64,000 bases of DNA from Akkermansiaceae bacterium (GCA_019634595.1 JAHCBC010000002.1:744001-808000), one strand, 5' to 3'; shown: positions 25,372 to 34,058, counted from the first letter of the stretch. Translations and numbers: made by a program. The notes: generated by a model from the letters alone, not told the origin.

Positions 25372-26964
25372 ATGCTGCGGGCTTCCGTCTCCGTGAAATC
25401 CGGACCTTCCATCGTCCCGCTCTCTTTGTCCGCCCTTTTCCTGGTCGCGGGATGGTGCCATGGACTGGAGATCCGGGCCTACAGCGCCACCCGGCACGAC
25501 CGCTTCACAGGGGACGTTGCCACCGCGCCCGCCTTCAATGATTCCGCCTGGTACGGGAGCCGGAACTTCTCGGGCGTCGGTTGGATTCCCGGGGAGGCCA
25601 GCCGCCAATTCGCGCTCGTCTCGCCGAAGCACGTCGTGTTCGCCCGTCATTTTTACCCCGGAGAAGGCACCACCATCCGCTTCCTCAATGCGGACGGGGA
25701 CATCGTGGACCGCACCGTCACCGGCACGGAGTTCATCCTGAATGATGCCTCCCTGCCCACGGACCTGTGCCTGATGGAGCTGTCCGCACCCATCACCGCT
25801 GCGGAGAAAGTGCCCCATTTCCCGTATCTCAACCTCGCTTCGGAAAGTGCCTACACCGGGACATCCCTGACCGTGTTCGGCTGGACCATGAAGGCTGGCC
25901 GCGGTTCCATCCAGGCGTTCCAGAACTCCACCTCCGGTGACATCAACACCACCCGGTTGATGGTGTTCCGCTACCGCAGGTCCTCCGGAAACCAGGATGA
26001 TGCCTATGTCGTCGGCGGGGATTCCGGCAGTCCCACCTTTGCCTCCGCCGGGGGGAATCCGGCCATCGTCGGCATCCACTCGCTGGCCGGGGAGACCACC
26101 ACCTATTATTACGGGTATGATTCGTTCATCCCGGCCTATGTGGAGAAGCTGGACGCCCTGCTGGCACCGGACGGCTACCGCATGACGCCCGCCTATCCTC
26201 CGTCCGTCACGCTTTCATCCTCTCTGGTGCAGCCTGCCACACTCAGGCAGGCCCACGCCGGAAGCTGCCATTTCGACCTTTCCAACACCGGCGCGAATGA
26301 CGCCGGAAACGCGCGCTTCACCCTTCACTTCCCGGCGGGGCAGGGACCGGATGCCATCTCCGCACCGGACTGGATCGCGGAATCCGCCGGACCGGAGGAC
26401 TGGGTTTTCCGCCGGGCGAACCTCGCCACCGCTGCCACGGCACGTTTCACCGCCACATGGTCTGCGGTGCCTTCCGTCGCATCGTTGCTGGTGGAGGTGA
26501 CCCGGGTCGCGGACGGTGCACCCTCCGCGATGCAGACTTTCGACCTCGAACCCGTCCCTTCCTTCAGGTCGTGGTCCGCCGGACTGGCGGATGCCACGGA
26601 GGCGGGTGACCCGGACGGGGACGGCGTGCCGAACCTGCTGGAGTACGCCTTCGGCGGAAACGGTGGCGTGCCATCCCTGCGGTCGGAAAGCGGCGGACTC
26701 CTCCTGCCGGAGATCTCCATGAGCGGAGACGGCGCCACCGTCCGGTTCCCGGTCCGGGCGGATGCCGCCAGGCGGGGGTTGGTCTATGCCATCGAGTTTT
26801 CGGAGGACCTGGAGGCCACAGGCTGGCAACCTGCGACGGTGGTGCTGGAAGATGCCACCGCGCCTCTGGATCCCCCGGTCGATGGTTTCCTCCTCAGGAC
26901 CGTTTCATGGGATCGCACCGGACCCAGACAGTTTGCCAGGGTGAAAGTGACTCTTTCCGAGTGA
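25372..26964 (+). CDS. secreted trypsin-like (S1) serine protease
   Basis: The 530-residue protein has a signal peptide (cut near residue 31) and then a chymotrypsin-fold domain. The likely catalytic residues are His in SPKHVVFARHF, Asp in TDLCLMELS and Ser in GGDSGSPTF. The usual TAAHC is replaced by FARHF, so the His position is inferred from alignment by eye. After about residue 285 come two beta-sandwich-like parts and the Asp/Gly-rich block AGDPDGDGVPNLLEYAFGG, a frequent tail in verrucomicrobial secreted enzymes. No PEP-CTERM tag is present. It is secreted and probably degrades extracellular protein. Confidence 0.7.
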   Translation: MLRASVSVKSGPSIVPLSLSALFLVAGWCHGLEIRAYSATRHDRFTGDVATAPAFNDSAWYGSRNFSGVGWIPGEASRQFALVSPKHVVFARHFYPGEGTTIRFLNADGDIVDRTVTGTEFILNDASLPTDLCLMELSAPITAAEKVPHFPYLNLASESAYTGTSLTVFGWTMKAGRGSIQAFQNSTSGDINTTRLMVFRYRRSSGNQDDAYVVGGDSGSPTFASAGGNPAIVGIHSLAGETTTYYYGYDSFIPAYVEKLDALLAPDGYRMTPAYPPSVTLSSSLVQPATLRQAHAGSCHFDLSNTGANDAGNARFTLHFPAGQGPDAISAPDWIAESAGPEDWVFRRANLATAATARFTATWSAVPSVASLLVEVTRVADGAPSAMQTFDLEPVPSFRSWSAGLADATEAGDPDGDGVPNLLEYAFGGNGGVPSLRSESGGLLLPEISMSGDGATVRFPVRADAARRGLVYAIEFSEDLEATGWQPATVVLEDATAPLDPPVDGFLLRTVSWDRTGPRQFARVKVTLSE

Positions 26965-27008
26965 GAAGGGGCTTGAATTGCGCGTGATTGTGGCGTTCCT
27001 GTCACATC

Positions 27009-27662
27009 ATGTTGCCGGAATTGAAGGATTTCGATGCTTTGCTGGAGAGTTCGAAAGTACTCATGAAGGACCGGCACGGTCTCAAGGTCATCGCCACTCC
27101 GGATGGCAGGATCATGAAGTTCTTCCGCCGCAAGCGCCTTCTTTCCTCCGCCCTGTGGAACCCCTACGCCAAGCGTTTCGCGAAAAATGCCGCGCGCCTG
27201 ACGCAGATGGGCATCCCCACCGTGGAGGTCACCGGCGTCTGGCGCATTTCATCCCTCAAAAGGGACGTCGTCGCCTACAAGCGTCTGGAAGGGGAATCCT
27301 TGCGGGATCTTGAAAAAACTCCGGAGCTTTTCGGTAAATTGGCGGCGTTCATTTCGCACCTTCATGAAAAAGGTGTCTTTTTCCGTTCCGTCCATTTCGG
27401 CAATATTCTGGAACTGCCCGACGGCCGCCTCGCCCTCATCGATATGGCGGATCTCACCTTCAAAGGGCGGCCCCTCACGGCGAACGAGCGACTGAGAAAC
27501 TTCGGCCACCTCATGAAATACAGGGAGGACCAGGAGCCTCTGGAAGCATTCGGCGTGAAGCGGTTCATCACGCTGTACCAACAGGCGGCGGGCCATTCCG
27601 GAGCGTGGTCGGAGGCGTTCGGGCGGGACTTCGAGAAGAAGCTCGCCCAGCCCGCCGGTTGA
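27009..27662 (+). CDS. lipopolysaccharide-kinase-like (toluene-tolerance family) protein
   Basis: The 217-residue protein starts at ATG 27009. It has a kinase-like fold: an N-lobe Lys region around GRIMKFFRRK, a loop HEKGVFFRSVHFGNILEL in the place of the catalytic loop and IDMADLTF in the place of DFG. The usual HxD is FRS; the same substitution is known in toluene-tolerance proteins of Pseudomonas, so activity is uncertain. It may phosphorylate an envelope sugar such as Kdo, but this is inference. It lies 33 nt upstream of the permease pair. Confidence 0.7.
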   Translation: MLPELKDFDALLESSKVLMKDRHGLKVIATPDGRIMKFFRRKRLLSSALWNPYAKRFAKNAARLTQMGIPTVEVTGVWRISSLKRDVVAYKRLEGESLRDLEKTPELFGKLAAFISHLHEKGVFFRSVHFGNILELPDGRLALIDMADLTFKGRPLTANERLRNFGHLMKYREDQEPLEAFGVKRFITLYQQAAGHSGAWSEAFGRDFEKKLAQPAG

Positions 27663-27695
27663 CAGGGGCGCATCCAGCTAGTTTGCTTCGCGGCG

Positions 27696-28727
27696 ATGTC
27701 TCCCGATTCGCAACAGGACTTCGCGCTCGCGTTTCTGAGCATCCTTTTTGAAGGCGCCCCGTTCATCCTGCTGGGGACGCTCATCAGCGGCTTCATCGAC
27801 ATCTATCTGCCCGCGGGCACGATGGATCGGTTCCTCCCGAAAAACAAGATCCTCGCCGTGCTGACCGCCGGCCTGCTGGGTGCGGTTTTCCCGGTCTGTG
27901 AATGCGCCGTGGTCCCCGTCATCCGCCGCTTGGTGAAAAAAGGCCTGCCGGTTTCCTGCGCGCTCACCTACATGCTCGCCGCGCCCATCGTGAACCCCAT
28001 CACCGCCTTGAGCACCTGGAAGGCTTTCCAGGGCCAGGGTGCGGGCATGATGACCAGCGGCCGCCTCATCCTCGGGTTCCTGATCGCCGTCCTCGTCGGA
28101 CTCATCGTTTCCCGCATGCGGCTCTCCTCCGTCCTGAAGCCGAAGCTGGTGGAAAGCCTCTCCGCCCCCGATCCGGCCCCTGCCAAGGAAACCGACTGCT
28201 GTGATCATGACCACGCCGGACATGACCATCACCACGACCACGATCATGCGGACGGTTGCTGCGGCCATGACCATGGCCACGAACACCACCACCACCCAGC
28301 GGGTGAGGACAACCGGATGGTCGCCGCGTTCCGTTCCGCGATGAAGGACTTCGTGGAGGTGGGGGTTTATTTCACCATCGGTGTCGCCATCACCGCGCTG
28401 TTCAACACGGGCATCGCCCCCGGTGCGGAGTGGCTGGACAGCGTCGCCGGGAATCCGGTGGGCGCCCCCGCCGCGCTCATGGTGCTGGCCTTCGTCCTCA
28501 GCCTCTGCAGCACCTCGGACGCGTTCATCGCCGCCACCCTCCACAAGTTCACCTGGGGCGCGAAACTTGCCTTCCTCACCTACGGTCCGATGATGGATGT
28601 GAAGCTGCTGTTCCTTTACCAGACGGTGCTGAACAAGCGGTTCATCGCCGCCCTCGCCGTCGGTCTCTTCGTCGCCATCGGCGCCGCCTCCATCTTCTGG
28701 CAGGAAATCGTCCTGAAAACCCCATGA
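27696..28727 (+). CDS. permease of the ArsP/UPF0718 type, His-rich
   Basis: The 343-residue protein has about eight membrane helices in two halves. The first half carries the family block FPVCECAVVPVIRRLVKKGLP, and the second carries LCSTSDAFIAATL. The central loop (about residues 165-210) is extremely His/Asp/Cys-rich (DCCDHDHAGHDHHHDHDHAD), pointing to binding of zinc or copper. The family is linked to heavy-metal or arsenical efflux. The stop overlaps the next start by ATGA, so it is coupled with the TIGR03943-type partner, as is usual. Confidence 0.88.
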   Translation: MSPDSQQDFALAFLSILFEGAPFILLGTLISGFIDIYLPAGTMDRFLPKNKILAVLTAGLLGAVFPVCECAVVPVIRRLVKKGLPVSCALTYMLAAPIVNPITALSTWKAFQGQGAGMMTSGRLILGFLIAVLVGLIVSRMRLSSVLKPKLVESLSAPDPAPAKETDCCDHDHAGHDHHHDHDHADGCCGHDHGHEHHHHPAGEDNRMVAAFRSAMKDFVEVGVYFTIGVAITALFNTGIAPGAEWLDSVAGNPVGAPAALMVLAFVLSLCSTSDAFIAATLHKFTWGAKLAFLTYGPMMDVKLLFLYQTVLNKRFIAALAVGLFVAIGAASIFWQEIVLKTP

Positions 28728-29533
28728 GCCCACGCAACCGACGCATCCTGTTTTCGCTCGCGCTGCTGATCTGGAGCGGGGTGATCCTCTATTTCTACGC
28801 CTCCGGCCGGATCACGAAGTACCTCGCCCCGGACTTCCGCCTCATCTCGCTCGGTGGTGGTCTCGGTCTGGCGGTGCTGGGTCTGTTCAATCTCCTCACC
28901 GCGGGCCAGCACGCGGACTGCGGCCATGACCATGGTGACGGGGATGCCCACGACCATGAGTCCGGGGACATGCACCCCCTCACCGCCTTCGCGCTGATGG
29001 TGGTGCCGGTCCTGCTTTCCGTCGCCTGGACGAAGGACAGGTACTCCGAAGCCGCCATCTCCCGGAAGACCATGACCGTGGATGAGGTGAGATCCCCCTT
29101 CATGGCCTCCATGCTCGGACCCATCACCCGCGAGGATCTGGAGAAAAACCACCGCAAGACGGAGGACGGCTACTACGAGATGTCCCTGATGGAACTCTTC
29201 TTCTCCAGCGGGGATGCGGAGCTGCAGAAGGCGCTGGGAGGCATGAAGGTCCAGACGGAAGGCCGCTGGGCGGAGGAGAGGGCGGACAACGACGCGGGAA
29301 CGCGCAAGCGGCTCTACCGCATGTTCATCACCTGCTGCGCGGCGGACAGCCGCGCCATCCCGATCATCCTGGAGTTCGGCAAGGAGCCGCCGGAGTTTCC
29401 CGATGGTGGCTGGGTCCGGGTTTCCGGCACCATCACCTTCCCGAAAGGCAAAGCGGGCGTCCAGCCGGTGCTGGAGGTCGAGCAGTCGCTCGCCGCCGAG
29501 GAGCCTTACGAAGAAAGTTTCATGCGGAACTGA
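28724..29533 (+). CDS. TIGR03943/DUF1980 family partner of the permease
   Basis: The 269-residue protein starts at ATG 28724, overlapping the permease stop by 4 nt. It has three N-terminal membrane helices (residues 8-25, 38-58, 82-100) with a His-rich loop between them (CGHDHGDGDAHDHESGD), then a soluble C-terminal domain with TCCAADSRAIPIIL. Such proteins almost always sit beside an ArsP-type permease and are thought to be its subunit; zinc-related regulation is reported for some. Here both carry His-rich loops. Confidence 0.85.
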   Translation: MSPRNRRILFSLALLIWSGVILYFYASGRITKYLAPDFRLISLGGGLGLAVLGLFNLLTAGQHADCGHDHGDGDAHDHESGDMHPLTAFALMVVPVLLSVAWTKDRYSEAAISRKTMTVDEVRSPFMASMLGPITREDLEKNHRKTEDGYYEMSLMELFFSSGDAELQKALGGMKVQTEGRWAEERADNDAGTRKRLYRMFITCCAADSRAIPIILEFGKEPPEFPDGGWVRVSGTITFPKGKAGVQPVLEVEQSLAAEEPYEESFMRN

Positions 29534-29865
29534 CCAAATGTGGCCGGGCCATTTTGGCCCAGGCTGTTGTCTGGACGTCCCGCCACGGTCTTCCGATGAT
29601 GGCGACTCCCGCAGAAGCCACACGCCTGATGAAATGCAATTCAACCACGGTTGAACGCAGATGGGCGCAGAGTGGAGAATTCCGTCCCCATCCTCTTCTT
29701 ATCTGCGTCCATCTGCGTTCATTTGGCTCCGCCTATGTCCGCTACGCTTCCATTGTGGTTGATTCCATTCTTCCGGAATCGGCTGCATGAACCGGGTTTC
29801 GGTCCAAATTCTTGGCGGAGGGCCTGCACCTGGCGGTCATTCCTGATCCATAAAGGCATCGGCCC
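29534..29865. other. 332-nt intergenic gap with nested repeat
   Basis: No coding frame is supported. It holds a small GGGCC/GGCCC hairpin at 29546-29560 and the composite repeat at 29643-29760. The remainder to the cupin stop shows no clear signal. Confidence 0.5.
29643..29760. repeat. inverted repeat of the GAACGCAGAT type interrupted by a second repeat
   Basis: The left arm AACCACGGTTGAACGCAGAT continues into GGGCGCAGA; the right arm TCTGCGTCCATCTGCGTTCA is its inverse. The right arm is interrupted by about 30 nt (29723-29752) before TGTGGTT completes it. Read on the minus strand the interruption contains AGCGTAGCGGACATAG, almost the same as at 8935-8950. Confidence 0.6.
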
Positions 29866-30324
29866 TCACTCCGCTTTTTTCTTCAGCATCCCGGGCGAGT
29901 TCCATTTGAAAACATGGTAGGTGGCGGGTGTCTCACCGGCATTGCGGATCGTGTGGGTTTCGTTCGCCGCCTGGAAGATGACCGAACCCGGCCCCAGCTT
30001 CCGCCATTCTCCGGCCACCAGCGCTTCGACCGTTCCCTCCTTCACGATCAGGATCTCCTCATCCGGATGCTCGTGCGGGGGATGTGAGGTCACTCCGGGC
30101 TTGAGGGTCGTCACATGGCATTCCAGTTCGTCCAGCGTGGCGGTGGGCGCTTGGAACACCTTCCGCGTCTCGCCCTTCGCGCTGGCCTTCACCGGCAGGT
30201 CGTTCCACTCGAATGCGACCGACTTCATCACCGCCGGAGGCGGGTCGCCCTGTGTGGCGGCGAACAAGGCGGAGGCGGTGCCAAAGGCCGCCACGGAAAC
30301 GAACACATCACGGGGTTTGACCAT
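29866..30324 (-). CDS. cupin-domain protein, possibly secreted
   Basis: The 152-residue protein is a single cupin. The first motif is PGVTSHPPHEHPDEEILIVKEG, with two His and a Glu for metal, and the second is NETHTIRNAGETPATYH. The first 22 residues (DVFVSVAAFGTASALFAA) look like a signal peptide, so it may act outside the cytosol. No specific activity is predicted; such stand-alone cupins include sugar-binding and metal-binding proteins. The next gene upstream on its strand ends 74 nt away and is a polysaccharide lyase. Confidence 0.8.
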   Translation of the reverse strand: MVKPRDVFVSVAAFGTASALFAATQGDPPPAVMKSVAFEWNDLPVKASAKGETRKVFQAPTATLDELECHVTTLKPGVTSHPPHEHPDEEILIVKEGTVEALVAGEWRKLGPGSVIFQAANETHTIRNAGETPATYHVFKWNSPGMLKKKAE

Positions 30325-30397
30325 GGGGCCATTTACAGGATGCGTGGCCGCAGGTCAGCAACAAGAATCAGTGCCCGGGCATCCGGGGTCGATCCCG

Positions 30398-32239
30398 TTA
30401 CCACGACCCAAGAGTTCCGGCCGGAATGTCGGCATCCCCGGCACCGGTGGCCACCACCATGGAGCCTGGTTTCCCGGCTGCCGTTTCTGTCGTGATGACG
30501 ATGCGCTTCAGGCCGGGATTCGCCTGGTCGTAGTCATTCGCCGGTTTGGAAAGATCCTGCACCGCGACGGTGAACGGGCTTTCCGCAGTCACCTCCAGAC
30601 GGAGCGACTTTCCGCCGGACTCCAGCAGTGCCCCCTTGCTGTCCGTCGTGACCTTCGCCTTCGTCAGCCACTGGAACGTCATGGACACGGGCTTTTCCCC
30701 CGCCTGCCATTCATCCCGGATGACCACGCGGCCGTCCGGCATCATCCGCACGCCCCTGTGTGATGACTTCACCATTCCGGCATAGAGCGGGGTCAGGTCC
30801 AGCACCATCAGACGCTTGTCCGTGTCGGTCTTCACCACCCCTGCCGTTCCTTCCACGATCTGGTCCGCGCCGTTGAAGCGCGGGATGTTGTGGGCTTCGG
30901 ATCCAAGTCGGAACACCTTCCAGCGCGGGCTGTCCTGCTTCGAGTTCCACAGGTCGATTCCGCGGGACTCCAGCGTATTGTAGGACTGTAGCCCCAGATC
31001 CTCCGCCCAGCGGATGCCGTCCTTTTCAAAGACGAACGATCCCACATCCATGTGGCCGTGGGAAATGGCGGGCTTGCCTCCCTTGAACGCCACGAAGGCG
31101 GCGTTCCGGTCGCCCCAGCGCTCGCGGAAAACCGCCAGCGGCACCTTTCCGCCACCCGCCCAGGACGGGGGAGGGGATTCACCCGTCTCCGCCTTCTTTC
31201 CGTCCCACCAGACCAGCGCCAGCGGCATCAGCCGGTCCAGCTTCCGCGGCTTCCTCTTCAGATCCTCCACGATGGTCAGATCCGCTTCCAGCAGGCCGGG
31301 GCGCTTCAGTTCCCTGGCGAACCAGAACAACGGCGTCTCGAATCCCCGCGTCTGCGTGTTGTCGGAAAAATTGTAATACCTCCCGGAGGGGGAGCACATC
31401 TGGACCATGAAGTCCGCCGTCTTCAGGAACCCCGGGAACTTCTCCAGTCCGAAGGTATCCCCCAGCGAGGTCTTCAGCGCATCCACCAGTGCGACGTGGA
31501 ATCCAGTACCATAGGCCCAGTAGCCGGGACCCTCCGGGTAGATCCCGTCCGGAGCATAGGCCTTGGCCGCGTACTGCAGGTTATTGATCGCGCGGTCCAC
31601 TATCCTCGTTGCCAGTTCAGGGTCACGTTCCGCCACGGCCAGCGCGCCGATGGCCATGCCGGAGTGGCATACCTGGTTCCAGTTGTTCGTGCCGGACACC
31701 CAGAACGGATCTTTGCCGCTGCGTGAGATCAGCGACGTCTTCAGTCCCTTCCCGATGATCGCACCCGAGATCAGATCCCGGTCCGCGGAAGTCAGATCGT
31801 CGTAAAGCCAGTCATACCCAATCCCCATGGCGAACGTCGCCTCCGCCACATCCAGAAAATGCGGCTGGTTCCAGTCCGTGAAGCCCGCCAGCGCCCGCAT
31901 CTCCGCGATCGCCCGTTCCTTGTAGGCCGCGTTGTCCTCCAGCTTCCCCACCATCGCTGAAACGGTGATGCACTCCAGTGCCTGGCGGGACACGGACAGC
32001 AGCCGCTTTCCCGTCATGATTCGCTCCACCGGCTCCTGCTTGAGCAGCGAATCCGCCCGCGCCTTCAGCACCAGAAAAAAGTCCCGTGCAGGTCCTTCGT
32101 CAGCCACCTGTTTCCTGATCTCGTCGAAGCGGGCCGCATTCGCGAACAGCCGCGGGTGCGCGGGCAGTTTGTCGGGCGAAACACCTCCCATCGCACATCC
32201 CGCGAAGAGGAAAAGCATCAGGAAAAGGCGGCGTATCAT
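30398..32239 (-). CDS. heparinase II/III-like polysaccharide lyase
   Basis: The 613-residue secreted protein begins with a lipoprotein-like signal (LMLFLFAGCAMGG, Cys about 15). The first half is an alpha/alpha toroid with NNWNQVCHSGMAIGALA, and with YPEGPGYWAYGTGFHV in the position of the Asn/His/Tyr catalytic residues. The second half is a beta-sandwich with SHGHMDVGSFVFEKDG, a His-based metal site. It resembles PL15/PL17-type lyases; the substrate could be alginate-like or another uronic-acid polymer. A cupin gene lies just downstream. The exopolysaccharide locus begins about 9 kb further on. Confidence 0.8.
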   Translation of the reverse strand: MIRRLFLMLFLFAGCAMGGVSPDKLPAHPRLFANAARFDEIRKQVADEGPARDFFLVLKARADSLLKQEPVERIMTGKRLLSVSRQALECITVSAMVGKLEDNAAYKERAIAEMRALAGFTDWNQPHFLDVAEATFAMGIGYDWLYDDLTSADRDLISGAIIGKGLKTSLISRSGKDPFWVSGTNNWNQVCHSGMAIGALAVAERDPELATRIVDRAINNLQYAAKAYAPDGIYPEGPGYWAYGTGFHVALVDALKTSLGDTFGLEKFPGFLKTADFMVQMCSPSGRYYNFSDNTQTRGFETPLFWFARELKRPGLLEADLTIVEDLKRKPRKLDRLMPLALVWWDGKKAETGESPPPSWAGGGKVPLAVFRERWGDRNAAFVAFKGGKPAISHGHMDVGSFVFEKDGIRWAEDLGLQSYNTLESRGIDLWNSKQDSPRWKVFRLGSEAHNIPRFNGADQIVEGTAGVVKTDTDKRLMVLDLTPLYAGMVKSSHRGVRMMPDGRVVIRDEWQAGEKPVSMTFQWLTKAKVTTDSKGALLESGGKSLRLEVTAESPFTVAVQDLSKPANDYDQANPGLKRIVITTETAAGKPGSMVVATGAGDADIPAGTLGSW

Positions 32240-32248
32240 CCCTGATGA

Positions 32249-32373
32249 CTACGCCCGCCGGGCGGCATGTCTTGCTCCAACCGGTAGCCGCTTCCACGCA
32301 CTGTCCCAGATGCCCCCCGGAGTCGCCGGATCAGGGCGCGCACCCGGGAACGGTTCCCGGAGGCTGAAGGGCT
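32249..32373 (-). pseudogene. relic of an OmpR-type response regulator (winged-helix end)
   Basis: On the minus strand an isolated stretch between a TGA at 32374-32376 and a TAG at 32249-32251 reads RVRALIRRLRGASGTVRGSGYRLE at its core. That is the usual end of PhoB/OmpR proteins (xxVHIRRLRRKL...TVRGVGYRLE) with the loop between the helix and the wing shortened. There is no receiver domain and no start. It lies 10 nt upstream of the lyase gene. It looks like a decayed remnant; chance similarity is possible. Confidence 0.4.
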
Positions 32374-32376
32374 TCA

Positions 32377-32506
32377 CTTGATGGTCGGCTGCGTCGCACT
32401 CAGTCCGGAGTTCCCGGATGATGGGTCATGGTTCCATCATGAGATCGAAGCAAATCACGGTGTCGTTGCTTGGTTCAGGTGGATGCCGGCATCGGCCACC
32501 CCTGAA
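32377..32506. other. intergenic stretch upstream of the lyase relic
   Basis: Together with the relic and terminator this fills the 338-nt gap between the lyase and ssb. I see no gene or repeat in it. Confidence 0.4.
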
Positions 32507-32541
32507 CAAAAAAGCGGAGCCTTCGTCAGGCTCCGCTTTCT
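32507..32541 (-). terminator. intrinsic terminator after ssb
   Basis: The stem GCGGAGCC / GGCTCCGC with a short TTCGTCA-type loop is followed on the minus strand by TTTTTT. Confidence 0.85.
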
Positions 32542-32576
32542 CAAATGGAATGCAGGATGGGATTCCGTTCCGTGGA

Positions 32577-33047
32577 TCAGAACGGGATGTCGTCCTCGTC
32601 GCCGTATTCTTCAGGGGGAGCCGCGGAGGCTCCCTGCGGACGGCCGCCTTGTTGGGGCGGGCGGGAGCTTTGCTGGCCGCCACCCTGCGGGATCTGGCCG
32701 CCGGAGCCGCCTTTGCCGTCGGGAAGGAACTGGAGGCTTTCCGCGACCACCTTCAGCTTGCTGCGCTTCTGGCCGGTCTGCTTGTCGTCCCACGTGTCCA
32801 TCTGGAGGCGGCCCTCGATGTAGGCGCCGCGTCCTTTGGTCAGGTATTGCTGGGCGAGTTCCGCCTGGCGGCCCCACAACGTGATGTCCACGAAGGTGGT
32901 TTCTTCCTGGCGCTGGTTCTGCTCGTTGTTCCAGACGCGGTTGATGGCCAGCGCGATGTCCGCGACAGCGGTTCCCTTCGGGGTATATCTCAGCTCCGGG
33001 TCACGGGTGAGATTCCCGATGAGCATGACTTTGTTCAGGTTGGCCAT
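32577..33047 (-). CDS. ssb: single-stranded DNA-binding protein
   Basis: The 156-residue protein has an OB fold at residues 1-105 (MANLNKVMLIGNLTRDPELRYTPKGTAVADIALA) and a Gly/Gln/Pro-rich linker. It ends in the acidic tail DEDDIPF that binds repair and replication partners. It binds ssDNA in replication, repair and recombination. It follows rpsF by 64 nt as in many bacteria, but rpsR and rplI, the usual next genes, are absent; a terminator follows instead. Confidence 0.96.
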   Translation of the reverse strand: MANLNKVMLIGNLTRDPELRYTPKGTAVADIALAINRVWNNEQNQRQEETTFVDITLWGRQAELAQQYLTKGRGAYIEGRLQMDTWDDKQTGQKRSKLKVVAESLQFLPDGKGGSGGQIPQGGGQQSSRPPQQGGRPQGASAAPPEEYGDEDDIPF

Positions 33048-33111
33048 GGCGGTGGAGACTAGGGATGATCGGGTTCCTGCGCAAGGACTGTTCCGGAGAA
33101 CAGTCCGGAAA

Positions 33112-33399
33112 TCAGGCCAGACGCTGGTAGTGTTGGAGGTGCACGTTGCCGTTCAGCTTGAGGCGTGCCTCGATCTTCTTGATCGCTTCGGCAGGCGCGC
33201 TGAGCGTGTAGTCCACATAGTGGCCGGCATCAACGTGGCGGGAGGTGTAGGCGAACTGCTTGCGGCCGATCTGGTTCACTTTCTCGATCTTCGCGCCTTC
33301 GCCTTCGATCTCCTTGGCGACGGCTTTGATGGTGTCATCGATCGTTCCGTCGATGTTCTTGGGATTGAGGATGATCAGGCCTTGGTACTTGCGGCTCAT
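33112..33399 (-). CDS. rpsF: 30S ribosomal protein S6
   Basis: The 95-residue protein starts at ATG 33399 (MSRKYQGLIILNPKN). It is a complete S6 with the terminal beta-alpha-beta folds and the tail NGNVHLQHYQRLA. It binds 16S rRNA with S18 in the platform of the small subunit. Its first 65 nt lie inside the pth gene in another frame, an unusually long overlap. ssb follows 64 nt downstream. Confidence 0.95.
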   Translation of the reverse strand: MSRKYQGLIILNPKNIDGTIDDTIKAVAKEIEGEGAKIEKVNQIGRKQFAYTSRHVDAGHYVDYTLSAPAEAIKKIEARLKLNGNVHLQHYQRLA

Positions 33400-33976
33400 C
33401 TGCAGGAGTTGGTTTGGTGAGGGTATGGAAACGGTTCGCCGCGGCGGCGAGACCTTGGGAACGCGCAAGCTGCACCGCTGCGAGGGCGGTGGCAAGCGTG
33501 TTTTCCAGCACCGGGCGCTCATCCGGGGCGAATTTTCCCAGCACATGGCCGACCATTTCCCCCGGCTGGCTGCCGCCGATCCCCACCTTCAGCCGGGGAA
33601 AGGCATCCGTGTGCAGATGCTGGAGGATGGATTTGATCCCGTTGTGCCCCCCCGCGGAACCTTTTTCCCGGAATCTCAGCGTGCCGAGCGGCAGCGAAAC
33701 ATCGTCATAGACCACCAGGATGTTTTCCGGAGTCCATTTGTGGAACGAAAGGATCTGCTGGAGCGCCCGGCCGCTCAGATTCATGAAAGTCTGCGGCTTC
33801 AGTAGCATCGTGCCGTCCCCGGGGATCTTCGCCAGGTGGCTCTGCCATTTCGGCACGGACTGGAAAGCCGCGCCCGTCTCAGCGGCCAGCCTGTCCAGCA
33901 CCATGAATCCGACATTGTGGCGGGTGTCTTCATATTGGCGGCCGGGATTCCCGAGCCCCACGATCAACTGGAACAT
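33335..33976 (-). CDS. pth: peptidyl-tRNA hydrolase
   Basis: The 213-residue enzyme frees tRNA from peptidyl-tRNA that drops off the ribosome. The family sites are present: VGLGNPGRQYEDTRHNVG (active His about residue 20), TMLLKPQTFMNLSGRAL, VVYDDVSLPLG and the Gly-rich GSAGGHNGIKSI. The usual length is about 190; the last 20 residues (PQVPRPDHPQSQEHRRNDR) are coded by DNA shared with the start of rpsF. The overlap of 65 nt couples the two genes. Confidence 0.95.
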   Translation of the reverse strand: MFQLIVGLGNPGRQYEDTRHNVGFMVLDRLAAETGAAFQSVPKWQSHLAKIPGDGTMLLKPQTFMNLSGRALQQILSFHKWTPENILVVYDDVSLPLGTLRFREKGSAGGHNGIKSILQHLHTDAFPRLKVGIGGSQPGEMVGHVLGKFAPDERPVLENTLATALAAVQLARSQGLAAAANRFHTLTKPTPADEPQVPRPDHPQSQEHRRNDR

Positions 33977-34058
33977 GACGCAGGATGGATGGCGGGTGGC
34001 GGCCCGTCCAACCCGAAGACAGGGAGGGGGCGGATTCGCCGGTTCCCCGCGTGCTTTC

